From assembly GCA_045538465.1 (NCBI GenBank), contig JAZSRK010000100.1, positions 1 to 25,216 of the forward strand: 25,216 nt of DNA, in the 5' to 3' direction. Shown piece by piece: positions 15,932-23,406 of this stretch (its first letter is position 1; the number at the start of each line of letters is the position of its first letter). The position numbers and the translations under genes were made by a program. Under the pieces are notes generated by a model. The model searched no databases and was not told the DNA's origin. It saw nothing but the letters and a program-made list of their open reading frames with translations. The stretch is from Limiplasma sp045538465 (lineage in GTDB: Bacteria; Bacillota; Clostridia; Christensenellales; Aristaeellaceae).

Positions 15932-16306
15932 TTACTTGATTTCGACGGTAGCGCCAACTTCGGCCAGCTTTTCCTTGATCTTCTCGCACTCTTCCTTGGA
16001 AGCGCCTTCCTTGATAGCCTTGGGAGCGGACTCTACGAAATCCTTGGCTTCCTTCAGGCCCAGGCCGGTCAGCTCGCGGATGACCTTGATGACCTTGATC
16101 TTCTCGGCGCCGGCATCCTTCAGGATGGCGTCGAACTCGGTCTTCTCTTCTTCAGCAGCAGCAGCGCCAGCACCGGCAGCACCGGGAACGGCAACAACAG
16201 CAGCGGCGGCGGAAACGCCAAAGTGCTCTTCCAGAGCCTTTACCAGATCGTTCAGCTCCAGCACGGTCATTTTTTCAATCAAGGCAATGATTTCCTCGTG
16301 AGTCAT
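15932..16306 (-). CDS. rplL: Ribosomal protein bL12 (L7/L12)
   Basis: Stalk protein of the large ribosomal subunit that recruits translation factors (124 aa). The N-terminal dimerisation helix is MTHEEIIALIEKMTVLELND. The hinge is Ala/Gly/Val-rich (residues ~33-52), and the C-terminal domain has the invariant KIKVIKVIRELTGLGLKEAK and VESAPKAIKEGASKEE. ATG 16306 follows AAAGGAGGTTTATCCAC. It lies 72 nt after rplJ and shares the leader-controlled transcript. Confidence 0.98.
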   Translation of the reverse strand: MTHEEIIALIEKMTVLELNDLVKALEEHFGVSAAAAVVAVPGAAGAGAAAAEEEKTEFDAILKDAGAEKIKVIKVIRELTGLGLKEAKDFVESAPKAIKEGASKEECEKIKEKLAEVGATVEIK

Positions 16307-16378
16307 GTGGATAAACCTCCTTTAAAATGTGGGTGTTCACGTAATTTGTTTCGTGTTAAGCGGCATACCGATCAGCCA

Positions 16379-16894
16379 TTAAGCTTCGGCAGCGGGGGCT
16401 TCGTCCTTCTTGGCGATAGCATCCAGAACGCGTACAAAGCCGGCAATGCTGCTCTGCAAGCTGCCAAGCAGGCGAGCCAGCAGTACTTCGCGGCTGGGCA
16501 CGTTGGCCAGTTCCTTGATCTGGGCTTCGTCCATCAGCTCGGTGCCGAGCAGACCAGCCTTGATCTCGATGGGGCAGTCGTTCTTCTTCTTGGAGATGAA
16601 ATCGCTGACGATCTTGGCGGGGCTTACGGGATCGCTCATGCCAAAGGCAAAAGCGGAGGGACCGTTGAGGACCTCATCCAGACCTTCGATGTTCAGCTCG
16701 TTCTGGGCGCGGCGCACAAGAGTGTTCTTCAGCACGACGTATTCCACGCCATTGGCACGGAAATCGGCACGCAGCTTGGTGGCGTCTTCCACAGTCAGAC
16801 CGGAGTACTTAACGATGACGACGCTCTGGGCATCCTGAAACTTCTTGACGATGTCGCTGACGACTTGCTTCTTAATCTCAAGATTCTTGCTCAT
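16379..16894 (-). CDS. rplJ: Ribosomal protein uL10
   Basis: Stalk base protein binding 23S rRNA and the L12 dimers (171 aa). It starts MSKNLEIKKQVVSDIVKKFQ. VVIVKYSGLTVEDATKLRAD and KNTLVRRA are family signatures, and the C-terminal helix binds L12. The frame is open upstream through the leader to 17131, but ATG 16894 behind AAGGAGGTGCAACCCC is the true start. The usual neighbours rplK, rplA and rpoB are not adjacent. Confidence 0.98.
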   Translation of the reverse strand: MSKNLEIKKQVVSDIVKKFQDAQSVVIVKYSGLTVEDATKLRADFRANGVEYVVLKNTLVRRAQNELNIEGLDEVLNGPSAFAFGMSDPVSPAKIVSDFISKKKNDCPIEIKAGLLGTELMDEAQIKELANVPSREVLLARLLGSLQSSIAGFVRVLDAIAKKDEAPAAEA

Positions 16895-16931
16895 GGGGTT
16901 GCACCTCCTTCTTCGAAATCTGTACGATTCC

Positions 16932-16959
16932 AAAAAGAAAACCCTTGCAGGCGCAAGGG
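16932..16959 (-). terminator. Attenuator of the rplJL leader
   Basis: A 7-bp stem (16942-16948 with 16953-16959, 4-nt loop) followed on the minus strand by TTTTCTTTTT. It lies 37 nt upstream of the rplJ start, so it can only be an attenuator inside the leader. Confidence 0.85.
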
Positions 16960-17072
16960 CGAACATGTCGCAAGGGGATTTCTCCCGCCTTACACCTCGG
17001 CGGGGAAACTTTCGTTCATTACTGCACCAGAGGTGCGACCCGCTGTCTTCGGCATAGGTTTCCAAAGAATCG
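16960..17072 (-). ncRNA. Ribosomal protein L10 leader
   Basis: Cis-regulatory RNA bound by L10 (or L10-L12) to repress its own operon. The minus strand carries the conserved TGCCGAAGACAGCGGGT (17038-17055 region) and the later CCCCGCCGAGGTGTAAGGCG segment (16982-17005), which pair in the L10-binding fold. The attenuator follows downstream. Confidence 0.85.
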
Positions 17073-17078
17073 AACATA

Positions 17079-17106
17079 ATTATAACTGATTGAAGACAAA
17101 TGTCAA
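17079..17106 (-). promoter_or_regulatory. SigA promoter for rplJL
   Basis: Perfect TTGACA (17101-17106) and perfect TATAAT (17079-17084) on the minus strand with a 16-nt spacer: the best promoter in the window, as expected for ribosomal protein genes. Confidence 0.85.
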
Positions 17107-17213
17107 TAGTTTTGCCAAAAGATTTTTGCAAAAAAGCGATGTTTTCGGCAAACTATTTTCAGCCAGCCACCGGCGCTATGGCTCAGCTTCTCCTTTTCAG
17201 ATAACAATTGGCA

Positions 17214-17242
17214 GCGTATTTTTGCTTCGAGGGGTCAAAATA
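17214..17242 (+). promoter_or_regulatory. Possible SigG promoter for the SASP genes
   Basis: GCGTA (17214-17218) and CAAAATA (17236-17242) with a 17-nt spacer resemble the forespore SigG consensus (-35 gnATR, -10 cATnnTA) with mismatches. SASP genes are normally SigG-dependent. No convincing SigA promoter is seen in this gap. Confidence 0.35.
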
Positions 17243-17274
17243 CCGTTGTACCCACGCAAGGAGGTGAACGGAAA

Positions 17275-17505
17275 ATGAGCAGCAATCAAGGTTCCAAATC
17301 CAATCAGGCAACGGTACCCGAAGCACGTGCGGCGCTAAACAATATGAAATATGAGATCGCCCGCGAGCTGGGCATCAACTTGAAGCAGGGCGACAATGGC
17401 GACCTGACCGCACGCGAAAACGGTTATGTTGGCGGCTACATGGTCAAAAAGATGATCCAGCAAGCCGAGCAGCAGATGGCTGGCCAAGGCGGCAGCGCAA
17501 ACTGA
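17275..17505 (+). CDS. Alpha/beta-type small acid-soluble spore protein
   Basis: A 76-aa SASP that coats and protects spore DNA and is degraded by the GPR protease at germination. After a polar N-terminus, PEARAALNNMKYEIARELGI contains the GPR cleavage region and first helix. NGYVGGYMVKKMIQQAE is the conserved second helix region with the Gly-Gly turn. ATG 17275 follows AAGGAGGTGAACGGAAA. A second SASP gene follows in tandem. Confidence 0.96.
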   Translation: MSSNQGSKSNQATVPEARAALNNMKYEIARELGINLKQGDNGDLTARENGYVGGYMVKKMIQQAEQQMAGQGGSAN

Positions 17506-17550
17506 CCCCATGCATAGCGTCTAACGATTTCTGAAAAGGAGCAATGTTTT

Positions 17551-17796
17551 ATGTATCAGAACCAGCAGAATGGTAACAACAACAATTCCAGCAAGAACTC
17601 CGGCAACAACGTAGTCGTGCCCGAAGCCAAGCAGGCCCTGAACAATATGAAATACGAGATCGCCAATGAGCTCGGTATCAACCTCAAGCAGGGCTACAAC
17701 GGCGATATGCCCAGCCGTCAGGCCGGCTACATCGGCGGTTATATGGTGAAGCGCCTGATCGAAAACGCCGAACGCGCCATGAGCGGCCAGAAGTAA
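17551..17796 (+). CDS. Alpha/beta-type small acid-soluble spore protein, second copy
   Basis: An 81-aa paralogue of the preceding gene. It shares LNNMKYEI and ELGINLKQG exactly, and YIGGYMVKRLIENAE nearly so, after an Asn/Gln-rich N-terminus (residues 3-20). ATG 17551 follows AAAGGAG with a 9-nt spacer. It lies 45 nt downstream of the first copy, without a visible promoter of its own, and ends at a good terminator. Confidence 0.96.
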   Translation: MYQNQQNGNNNNSSKNSGNNVVVPEAKQALNNMKYEIANELGINLKQGYNGDMPSRQAGYIGGYMVKRLIENAERAMSGQK

Positions 17797-17809
17797 AAAA
17801 TCAACGAAA

Positions 17810-17847
17810 CCTGTTGCAGTCTCTTGCTGCAGCAGGCTTTTTGTTTT
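17810..17847 (+). terminator. Terminator after the SASP pair
   Basis: A 10-bp stem (17810-17819 with 17827-17836, one wobble) with a 7-nt loop, followed by CTTTTTGTTTT. Confidence 0.88.
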
Positions 17848-17855
17848 GTGCCATC

Positions 17856-17884
17856 TTTCCATATGGAGCGATCTGTTGTATAAT
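17856..17884 (+). promoter_or_regulatory. Promoter for the sugar isomerase/dehydrogenase genes
   Basis: TTTCCA (17856-17861), a 17-nt spacer and perfect TATAAT (17879-17884), about 50 nt upstream of the ATG at 17935. The weak -35 suggests it may need an activator. Confidence 0.5.
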
Positions 17885-17934
17885 GCAAGCATCATCGGCC
17901 GGAAGATATTGCTTACGGCACAGGGAGGAAACTT

Positions 17935-18774
17935 ATGAACACAATAGATCTTTACGCTTTTGCCGACGAGGCTTGCGGGCAGGTAGACGGACAGATCGAT
18001 GCCATGCTGCGCAATGGCTTAAAGGGGTTGGAAATACGCGGTGTAGACGGACAAAGCATTGCCGACATCAGCATTGCCAAAGCCCGGGAAGTGCGCAAAA
18101 AGCTGGATGATGCAGGCCTCGTGGTATGGTCCATTGGCTCGCCCATCGGCAAGATCGGTATTGAGGATGATGCCTTCCCTGCCCATCTGGAACAATTGCG
18201 TCATGTGCTGGAAGTTGCCAATGTACTGGACGCAAAGAACCTGCGCATGTTCTCCTTCTATATACCAGAGGGCAAAACAGCAGAATACCGACAGCAGGTA
18301 TTAGACCGGATGGGACAGATGCTGCAAGTCGCCCACGGCACAGATATAGCCATGTGCCACGAAAACGAAAAAGGCATCTATGGCGATGTAGCTACCCGCT
18401 GCCACGATCTGCTGTCCGTTTTTCCAGAGCTATGCGGCATCTTCGACCCCTCCAACTTTATCCAAAGCGGTCAGGATACCATGGAGGCATGGCAGCTTTT
18501 AAAAAACCGCATCAAGTACCTGCACATCAAGGATGCTTTACCAGATGGCAAAGTGGTGCCTGCGGGCTGCGGCATCGGCCATGTAAAGCACATACTGGAT
18601 GAATACCGGGCCATGGGCGGCACCAGCGCGACCATAGAGCCGCACCTGAGCGTATTTGACGGTCTTGCTGCCTTGGAACAGCAAGGAAACAAGACCCACA
18701 TAGACGAGTTTAGCTATGCAAGCAGCGACGAAGCTTTCGATGTCGCCTGCAATGCGCTGAAAGACCTGCTGTAA
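17935..18774 (+). CDS. Sugar phosphate isomerase/epimerase (AP endonuclease 2-type TIM barrel)
   Basis: A TIM-barrel protein of the xylose-isomerase-like superfamily (279 aa), acting on an unknown sugar, inositol or keto-acid substrate. Metal-site elements along the barrel are visible: CHENEKGIYGD (Glu), GIFDPSNFIQSG (Asp), KYLHIKDAL (His) and ATIEPHLSVF (Glu). The N-terminus shows LYAFADEACGQVDGQI and GLKGLEIRGVDGQSI. ATG 17935 follows GGGAGGAAACTT. It is 48 nt upstream of a Gfo/Idh/MocA dehydrogenase, a common partnership in catabolic routes for oxidised or modified sugars. Confidence 0.9.
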   Translation: MNTIDLYAFADEACGQVDGQIDAMLRNGLKGLEIRGVDGQSIADISIAKAREVRKKLDDAGLVVWSIGSPIGKIGIEDDAFPAHLEQLRHVLEVANVLDAKNLRMFSFYIPEGKTAEYRQQVLDRMGQMLQVAHGTDIAMCHENEKGIYGDVATRCHDLLSVFPELCGIFDPSNFIQSGQDTMEAWQLLKNRIKYLHIKDALPDGKVVPAGCGIGHVKHILDEYRAMGGTSATIEPHLSVFDGLAALEQQGNKTHIDEFSYASSDEAFDVACNALKDLL

Positions 18775-18822
18775 ACCGCTATCGTACCATCGCTGTGAAC
18801 ACACCACAAAGGAGGAAGAACC

Positions 18823-20004
18823 ATGGAGAAAAAGATCCGACTTGGCATTATCGGCATTGGCAACATGGGCAGCGGTCACGCTTGCCGTGTGGTGGATGGC
18901 GAATGCCCCGATTTTGTTTTGACTGCCGTTGCAGACATCAACCCCGCCCGTAAGGAATGGGCCAGCACCCGTCTTGGCGATAACGTAGCTTTCTTTGACA
19001 ACGCCATCGCCATGCTGGATAGCGGTCTCATCGACGCCTGCATCGTGGCCACGCCCCATTACGACCACCCCGGTCTGGCGATGGAATGTATGAAGCGCTC
19101 CATCCACGTCATGGTGGAGAAGCCCGCTGGTGTTTACACCAAGCAGGTGCGGGAGATGAATGCCATGGCCGACCAGCACCCCGAAGTGGTCTTCGGTTTG
19201 ATGTTTAACCAGCGTACCAACTGTGTTTACCGCAAAATGCGGGAATTGGTACAGTCTGGCAAGTATGGGCGCATTCGCCGCACCAACTGGATCATTACCG
19301 ATTGGTACCGTACCCAGTATTATTACGATTCCGGCGCATGGCGCGCCACTTGGGCCGGCGAGGGCGGCGGCGTTCTGCTGAACCAGTGCCCCCACCAGCT
19401 GGATCTATGGCAATGGATCTGCGGCCTGCCGGTAAAGGTGCAATCGCATCTGCATTACGGTTTGTGGCATGATATCGAAGTGGAAGACGACGTGACCACC
19501 TACGTGGAGTACGAAAACGGTTCCACCGGCGTTTTTGTGACTACCACTGGCGATGCAGACGGCTCCAACCGTTTTGAGATACAGATGGACAAGGCCAAAC
19601 TGGTGGTGGAGCACGACCAATTGTATTTGACCGAGTTCAGTGTGACCGAGCCGGAGTGGAGCGCCACCTGCAAAGAGGGCTTTGCCACCATGCCCAAGGA
19701 ATCGTTCGTTGTGGAGACCGACGGGCAGAATCCCCAGCACACTGGCGTGGTAAATGCTTGGGGCGGTGCCATCCTGCGGGGCGAACCCTTGGTCGCCGAC
19801 GGCCGGGAAGGCATCCGCGGGCTGATGCTGAGCAATGCTATGCATCTATCCGCTTTCCTTGGTCAAGCCGTGACCTTGCCCATCGACGAGGAGCTGTACT
19901 ACGAGGAGCTGAAAAAGCGCATTGCAGGTTCCCGCCGCAAAGAAAGCGACCCATCTAAAAACGTGGTAACTGATTTGAGCAACACCTACAGCGGCACCCG
20001 CTGA
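18823..20004 (+). CDS. Gfo/Idh/MocA-family oxidoreductase
   Basis: An NAD(P)-dependent sugar or polyol dehydrogenase (393 aa). The N-terminal Rossmann fold has GIIGIGNMGSGHA (residues 8-20). The catalytic-site motif EKPAG is at residues 99-103. The C-terminal alpha/beta domain has GGGVLLNQCPHQLDLWQW with the conserved His. ATG 18823 follows AAAGGAGGAAGAACC. It is co-transcribed with the isomerase and closed by a hairpin at 20014-20046. The substrate cannot be read; an inositol-like or aldose substrate is plausible from the neighbours. Confidence 0.92.
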   Translation: MEKKIRLGIIGIGNMGSGHACRVVDGECPDFVLTAVADINPARKEWASTRLGDNVAFFDNAIAMLDSGLIDACIVATPHYDHPGLAMECMKRSIHVMVEKPAGVYTKQVREMNAMADQHPEVVFGLMFNQRTNCVYRKMRELVQSGKYGRIRRTNWIITDWYRTQYYYDSGAWRATWAGEGGGVLLNQCPHQLDLWQWICGLPVKVQSHLHYGLWHDIEVEDDVTTYVEYENGSTGVFVTTTGDADGSNRFEIQMDKAKLVVEHDQLYLTEFSVTEPEWSATCKEGFATMPKESFVVETDGQNPQHTGVVNAWGGAILRGEPLVADGREGIRGLMLSNAMHLSAFLGQAVTLPIDEELYYEELKKRIAGSRRKESDPSKNVVTDLSNTYSGTR

Positions 20005-20013
20005 TCGCGATCA

Positions 20014-20054
20014 TCTCCCGGCACTGCGAAGCAATGTGCCGGGAGAACCCTTTT
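20014..20054 (+). terminator. Hairpin between the dehydrogenase and xylanase genes
   Basis: A perfect 11-bp GC-rich stem (20014-20024 with 20036-20046, 11-nt loop) followed by ACCCTTTT. The T-run is short, so it may only reduce read-through into the xylanase gene, which has no clear promoter of its own. Confidence 0.6.
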
Positions 20055-20087
20055 GCCGCAAGACTGATCGAACACAGGAGACAACAC

Positions 20088-21320
20088 ATGAAAAAGAAAC
20101 TGACTGCCCTGCTGGCCATGCTGGTATGCATTTGCCTGCTGCCCGCCACTGTTTTGGCTTTGGGAGAAAACGGAAAAACGCTGGATGATTACGTGCCTCT
20201 GGATAGCCTCACCCGTGCCCATGGCTTTGTAATGGGTGCATGCTACAGCTACAACCAGCTGAACACCGGCAAACCCTATCTAAACTTTGTAAAGACCCAT
20301 TTTTCTTCCATCACCTGCACCAACGAGACCAAAGCTTATTCTTTGCTGAATCAATCTGCCAGCAAAGCTGCAGCCAACGGCATGCCGGTAATGAACTATC
20401 ACCAAGCAGACCGGATGATCGCATGGGCACAGGAAAACGGTCTGAAGGTACGCGGTCATGTGCTGGTGTGGGATGCTTATATGTGCGATTGGTTTTTCCG
20501 AGTGGATTACGACCAAAGCAAGCCTTATGCAGACTCCGACACCATACGGGCCCGCACAAAATACTACATCGAACAAGTGATCACTCACTTCGAAACAGAA
20601 TTTCCCGGCGTGATCTATTGCTGGGATGTGGTAAACGAAGCCATCGGCGACAATTTTGGCGAATACGAGCCCGGCGACCCGCGCCGCCTGCGCACCACCC
20701 GCAATGGCACAGACAACCTGTTTAGAACCTATCTGGGCGATGACTATGTAGAGTTTGCATTCCTATGCGCCAAAGACACTGTGGAACGTCTGGGAGCGGA
20801 CATCAAGCTGTTCTACAACGATTACAACCTGTTCTTCCCTGATAAACGGCAAGCCGCCATTGAGCTGGCACGCTCCGTCAACAACTACGCCACCGACGAA
20901 AACGGCAACCCCCGCAAGCTGATGGACGGCATGGGCATGCAGGGATACATCGGCGGTTACGGTACCCAGCAGGATTGCCTTTCCGATGCGCACATCACCC
21001 GCATCGAAACCTCCATTCGGTTATACGCCAAGGAAGGGTTGGAGGTACACATTACCGAAATGGCTGTACGCAACTATCGCAGCGATGAAGCCACCATCGC
21101 CCTCCATACCGACTATTATGCCCATTTGTTTGAAATGTTCAAACGGGTCAACGAAGGCGAAACCAAGCCCCTTACCTGTGTAGCCATTTGGGGCATTGCG
21201 GATGCACCCAATGCGACCGGCTACAATTACGACCTGCTTAGCCCATACGGTGGCCTGATCACCGAAAAGAACGAGATCAAGACCTCGTTCGATGCCGTCC
21301 ACAATGTTATGAGCAACTAA
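20088..21320 (+). CDS. Secreted GH10 endo-1,4-beta-xylanase
   Basis: Glycoside hydrolase family 10 enzyme that cleaves xylan internally, with retaining mechanism (410 aa). A signal peptide is visible (KKKLTALLAMLVCICLLPATVLA, cut near residue 24). GH10 landmarks follow: GHVLVWDAYMCDWF, acid/base Glu184 in WDVVNEAIGD, YNDYNLF, MGMQGYIGG, and nucleophile Glu324 in EVHITEM, then the barrel end WGIADAPN. There is no carbohydrate-binding module or anchor. ATG 20088 follows AGGAGACAACAC; the frame is open further upstream across the terminator, but that is not coding. In family terms WGIADAPN takes the place of the usual WGxxDxxSW, a mild deviation at the substrate cleft. Confidence 0.94.
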   Translation: MKKKLTALLAMLVCICLLPATVLALGENGKTLDDYVPLDSLTRAHGFVMGACYSYNQLNTGKPYLNFVKTHFSSITCTNETKAYSLLNQSASKAAANGMPVMNYHQADRMIAWAQENGLKVRGHVLVWDAYMCDWFFRVDYDQSKPYADSDTIRARTKYYIEQVITHFETEFPGVIYCWDVVNEAIGDNFGEYEPGDPRRLRTTRNGTDNLFRTYLGDDYVEFAFLCAKDTVERLGADIKLFYNDYNLFFPDKRQAAIELARSVNNYATDENGNPRKLMDGMGMQGYIGGYGTQQDCLSDAHITRIETSIRLYAKEGLEVHITEMAVRNYRSDEATIALHTDYYAHLFEMFKRVNEGETKPLTCVAIWGIADAPNATGYNYDLLSPYGGLITEKNEIKTSFDAVHNVMSN

Positions 21321-21335
21321 CGCTTACCCCTTCTA

Positions 21336-21368
21336 AACCGCTGTGTACGCAGCGGTTTTTTCTTTTTT
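21336..21368 (+). terminator. Terminator after the xylanase gene
   Basis: An 8-bp stem (21336-21343 with 21350-21357, 6-nt loop) followed by a long T-tract (TTTTTTCTTTTTT). Confidence 0.9.
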
Positions 21369-21372
21369 ACCC

Positions 21373-21400
21373 TGTACACAATGGGTTTTCATGCTATAAT
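21373..21400 (+). promoter_or_regulatory. Promoter for the GH63/MGH1-like gene
   Basis: TGTACA (21373-21378) and perfect TATAAT (21395-21400), 16-nt spacer, ending about 40 nt before the ATG at 21442. Confidence 0.55.
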
Positions 21401-21441
21401 AGTGCCAACAAATTGCGTTCCCAACTAAGGAGGGCAGCATA

Positions 21442-23301
21442 ATGAACTATACAGAACTAAAAAACAATTATCTGAAAGGCTGGCACACGTGGAATGTGCG
21501 TAGCGTTCTTTCCCACGTGCATATGCCGGATGGTTTTGCCCTGAATGCAGCTTTTAAAGAATATCGGGAAGGGCATTATCTAAAAGAAACTTTGGTGGGG
21601 CGTTTTGCCAATGAATACGGTCGGGAACCTGCTGAGACCGCATTCCCCGGCTCCCATGCTTTTGACGAAAGCTATACCGAAATGCGCCTGACGTGGTGCG
21701 ATATGGATATCCGGGTGGAATCCTCCGCTATTGAAGATGAACTGGTACTGCTGATCACGCCGATCAAAAAGCAGCAGCGCCCCGCTATGCTGGTGCTGGA
21801 AGGCGGCTTTTTGTGGGGGCGCCCCGGTTGGGTGGAACGAAAGGCACAGACCCTTGTTGCCCATAGCGGATCGGAGGAGCGCATGGTATTCATTACCGGT
21901 GCTGAAGCAAACGACCCCAACATTCCCGTACAGACAGCTTGTCTGCAGGTCGTGCTGGATGGTCCCGTTGCAGTATCTACCGGCGTTTTTCGCACGGTGG
22001 AAGAAGCGCAGACCCTCATCGCTGTCCGCCGGGAAGCTCATCAGCAAACCTGTGCCCGCTTTGGCGCAGTAAGCGGCATGTACGAAGCCATGGAATCTGC
22101 CCTTGGTTGGGATACGGTGTACGATGCCAAAGCAAATCGGGTCATCTCGCCGGTAAGCCGCTTATGGAGCATTTCAAGCGGTGGATATGTGCTGTTTTGC
22201 TGGGATAACTTTTTTGCCGGTTTCATGGCCAGCCTCGGCAACCCCGCTTTGGCCTACAGCAATCTGAGAGAGATTTTGAACGAGCAAACCCCAGAGGGCT
22301 TTGTGCCCAATTTTGCCTATGCCACCGGGCAGGTGAGCGCAGACCGTTCCCAACCGCCGGTAGGCAGCGCCATGCTGTTGGAAACATACCGCAGACTGGG
22401 CGAAAAATGGATGGTAGAAGAACTGTTTGACGATCTTTTGCGCTGGAACCAATGGTTTGCCAAAAACCGCATGAACAAAAGCGGCGCTCTATGCTGGGGC
22501 AGCAACCCCATTCCTGTTCTTTATGGCAACCGCTGGGAGATGGAAGGCGTACACGCTGTCTATGGTGCAGCGTTGGAAAGCGGACTGGACAACTCCCCCA
22601 TGTACGATGACATCCCCTTCAACAAAGAAACCAACCGGCTGGAACTGGAGGATGTTGGGCTGACAGGGCTTTTCATACTGGATTGCCGTTCCCTGATCGA
22701 ATTGGCGCAGCTGATCGGGCGGGATAGCGACATTCCCGCATTGCAGCGCAGCATGGATGCTGCCCGCAAAGGTCTGGAGACCCTATGGGATGAAGAACGC
22801 GGCTTCTACTACAACCGCCGCAGCGATACCGGTGCATTCTCCCGACGCATCTCCCCCACCAACTTTTATGCCCTGTTTTCTCCCGATGTAACGCCCCAGC
22901 GGCAGCGGCGCATGGCAGATATGCATTATTTCAACCCCAATGAGTTTTACGGCGAGTGGATGCTGCCCTCGATCGCTCGCAACGATCCCGCCTTCCCAGA
23001 GCAAGATTATTGGCGGGGACGTGTTTGGGCGCCGCTGAATTTTTTGGTGTACCTTGCGCTATGCCGCACCGAGCTGGCCGATGTGCGCAAAGATCTGGCG
23101 CAGAGATCTGCAGCGTTGTTTATGAAGGAATGGACAGAAAACCGGCATATTCACGAAAACTATAACGCCATCACCGGCGAAGGCTGCGATACCGGCAACA
23201 GCGACAGGTTCTACCACTGGGGCGCACTGCTGTGCGTTATTACCATGGCAGAAGCGGGATTCATCAAGGATCTGGGGCAGCCTTTGGCCGGGACGAAATA
23301 A
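21442..23301 (+). CDS. GH63/MGH1-like (alpha/alpha)6-barrel glycosidase
   Basis: A 619-aa intracellular protein (no signal peptide) of the trehalase/GH63/mannosylglycerate-hydrolase-like fold. Residues ~1-220 form a beta-rich N-terminal domain. The catalytic (alpha/alpha)6 barrel follows, with CWDNFFAGFMA (Asp255, the expected general acid), ESGLDNSPMYD, YWRGRVWAPLNFL, and ENYNAITGEGCDTG with Glu572 as the expected base. It ends in HWGALLCVI. ATG 21442 follows AAGGAGGGCAGCATA. It has its own promoter and terminator. With the xylanase and sugar enzymes it suggests plant-glycan use, but the substrate (an alpha-glucoside or alpha-mannoside in related families) is not certain. Confidence 0.88.
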   Translation: MNYTELKNNYLKGWHTWNVRSVLSHVHMPDGFALNAAFKEYREGHYLKETLVGRFANEYGREPAETAFPGSHAFDESYTEMRLTWCDMDIRVESSAIEDELVLLITPIKKQQRPAMLVLEGGFLWGRPGWVERKAQTLVAHSGSEERMVFITGAEANDPNIPVQTACLQVVLDGPVAVSTGVFRTVEEAQTLIAVRREAHQQTCARFGAVSGMYEAMESALGWDTVYDAKANRVISPVSRLWSISSGGYVLFCWDNFFAGFMASLGNPALAYSNLREILNEQTPEGFVPNFAYATGQVSADRSQPPVGSAMLLETYRRLGEKWMVEELFDDLLRWNQWFAKNRMNKSGALCWGSNPIPVLYGNRWEMEGVHAVYGAALESGLDNSPMYDDIPFNKETNRLELEDVGLTGLFILDCRSLIELAQLIGRDSDIPALQRSMDAARKGLETLWDEERGFYYNRRSDTGAFSRRISPTNFYALFSPDVTPQRQRRMADMHYFNPNEFYGEWMLPSIARNDPAFPEQDYWRGRVWAPLNFLVYLALCRTELADVRKDLAQRSAALFMKEWTENRHIHENYNAITGEGCDTGNSDRFYHWGALLCVITMAEAGFIKDLGQPLAGTK

Positions 23302-23314
23302 GCCGCTTGTAATA

Positions 23315-23350
23315 AAAAAGCCGTTGAAGTTTTTTGCTTCAACGGTTTTT
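23315..23350. terminator. Bidirectional-looking terminator after the glycosidase
   Basis: A 9-bp stem (23321-23329 with 23337-23345, 7-nt loop) with TTTTT on the right and AAAAAA on the left. It ends only about 9 nt before the first recognisable phage codon (23359). Confidence 0.88.
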
Positions 23351-23406
23351 CTATTATTGACCGCACGCCGGTACCTGAAAAGGGCGGGAATGATGAGCGG
23401 TATGCG

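Noticed and set aside
17506..17550. Separate promoter for the second SASP gene
   Set aside because: A GCATA is present, but no matching -10 at the right spacing; co-transcription is more likely.
18538..19395. Minus-strand open frame of 285 codons
   Set aside because: Antisense to the isomerase and dehydrogenase genes; no family features.
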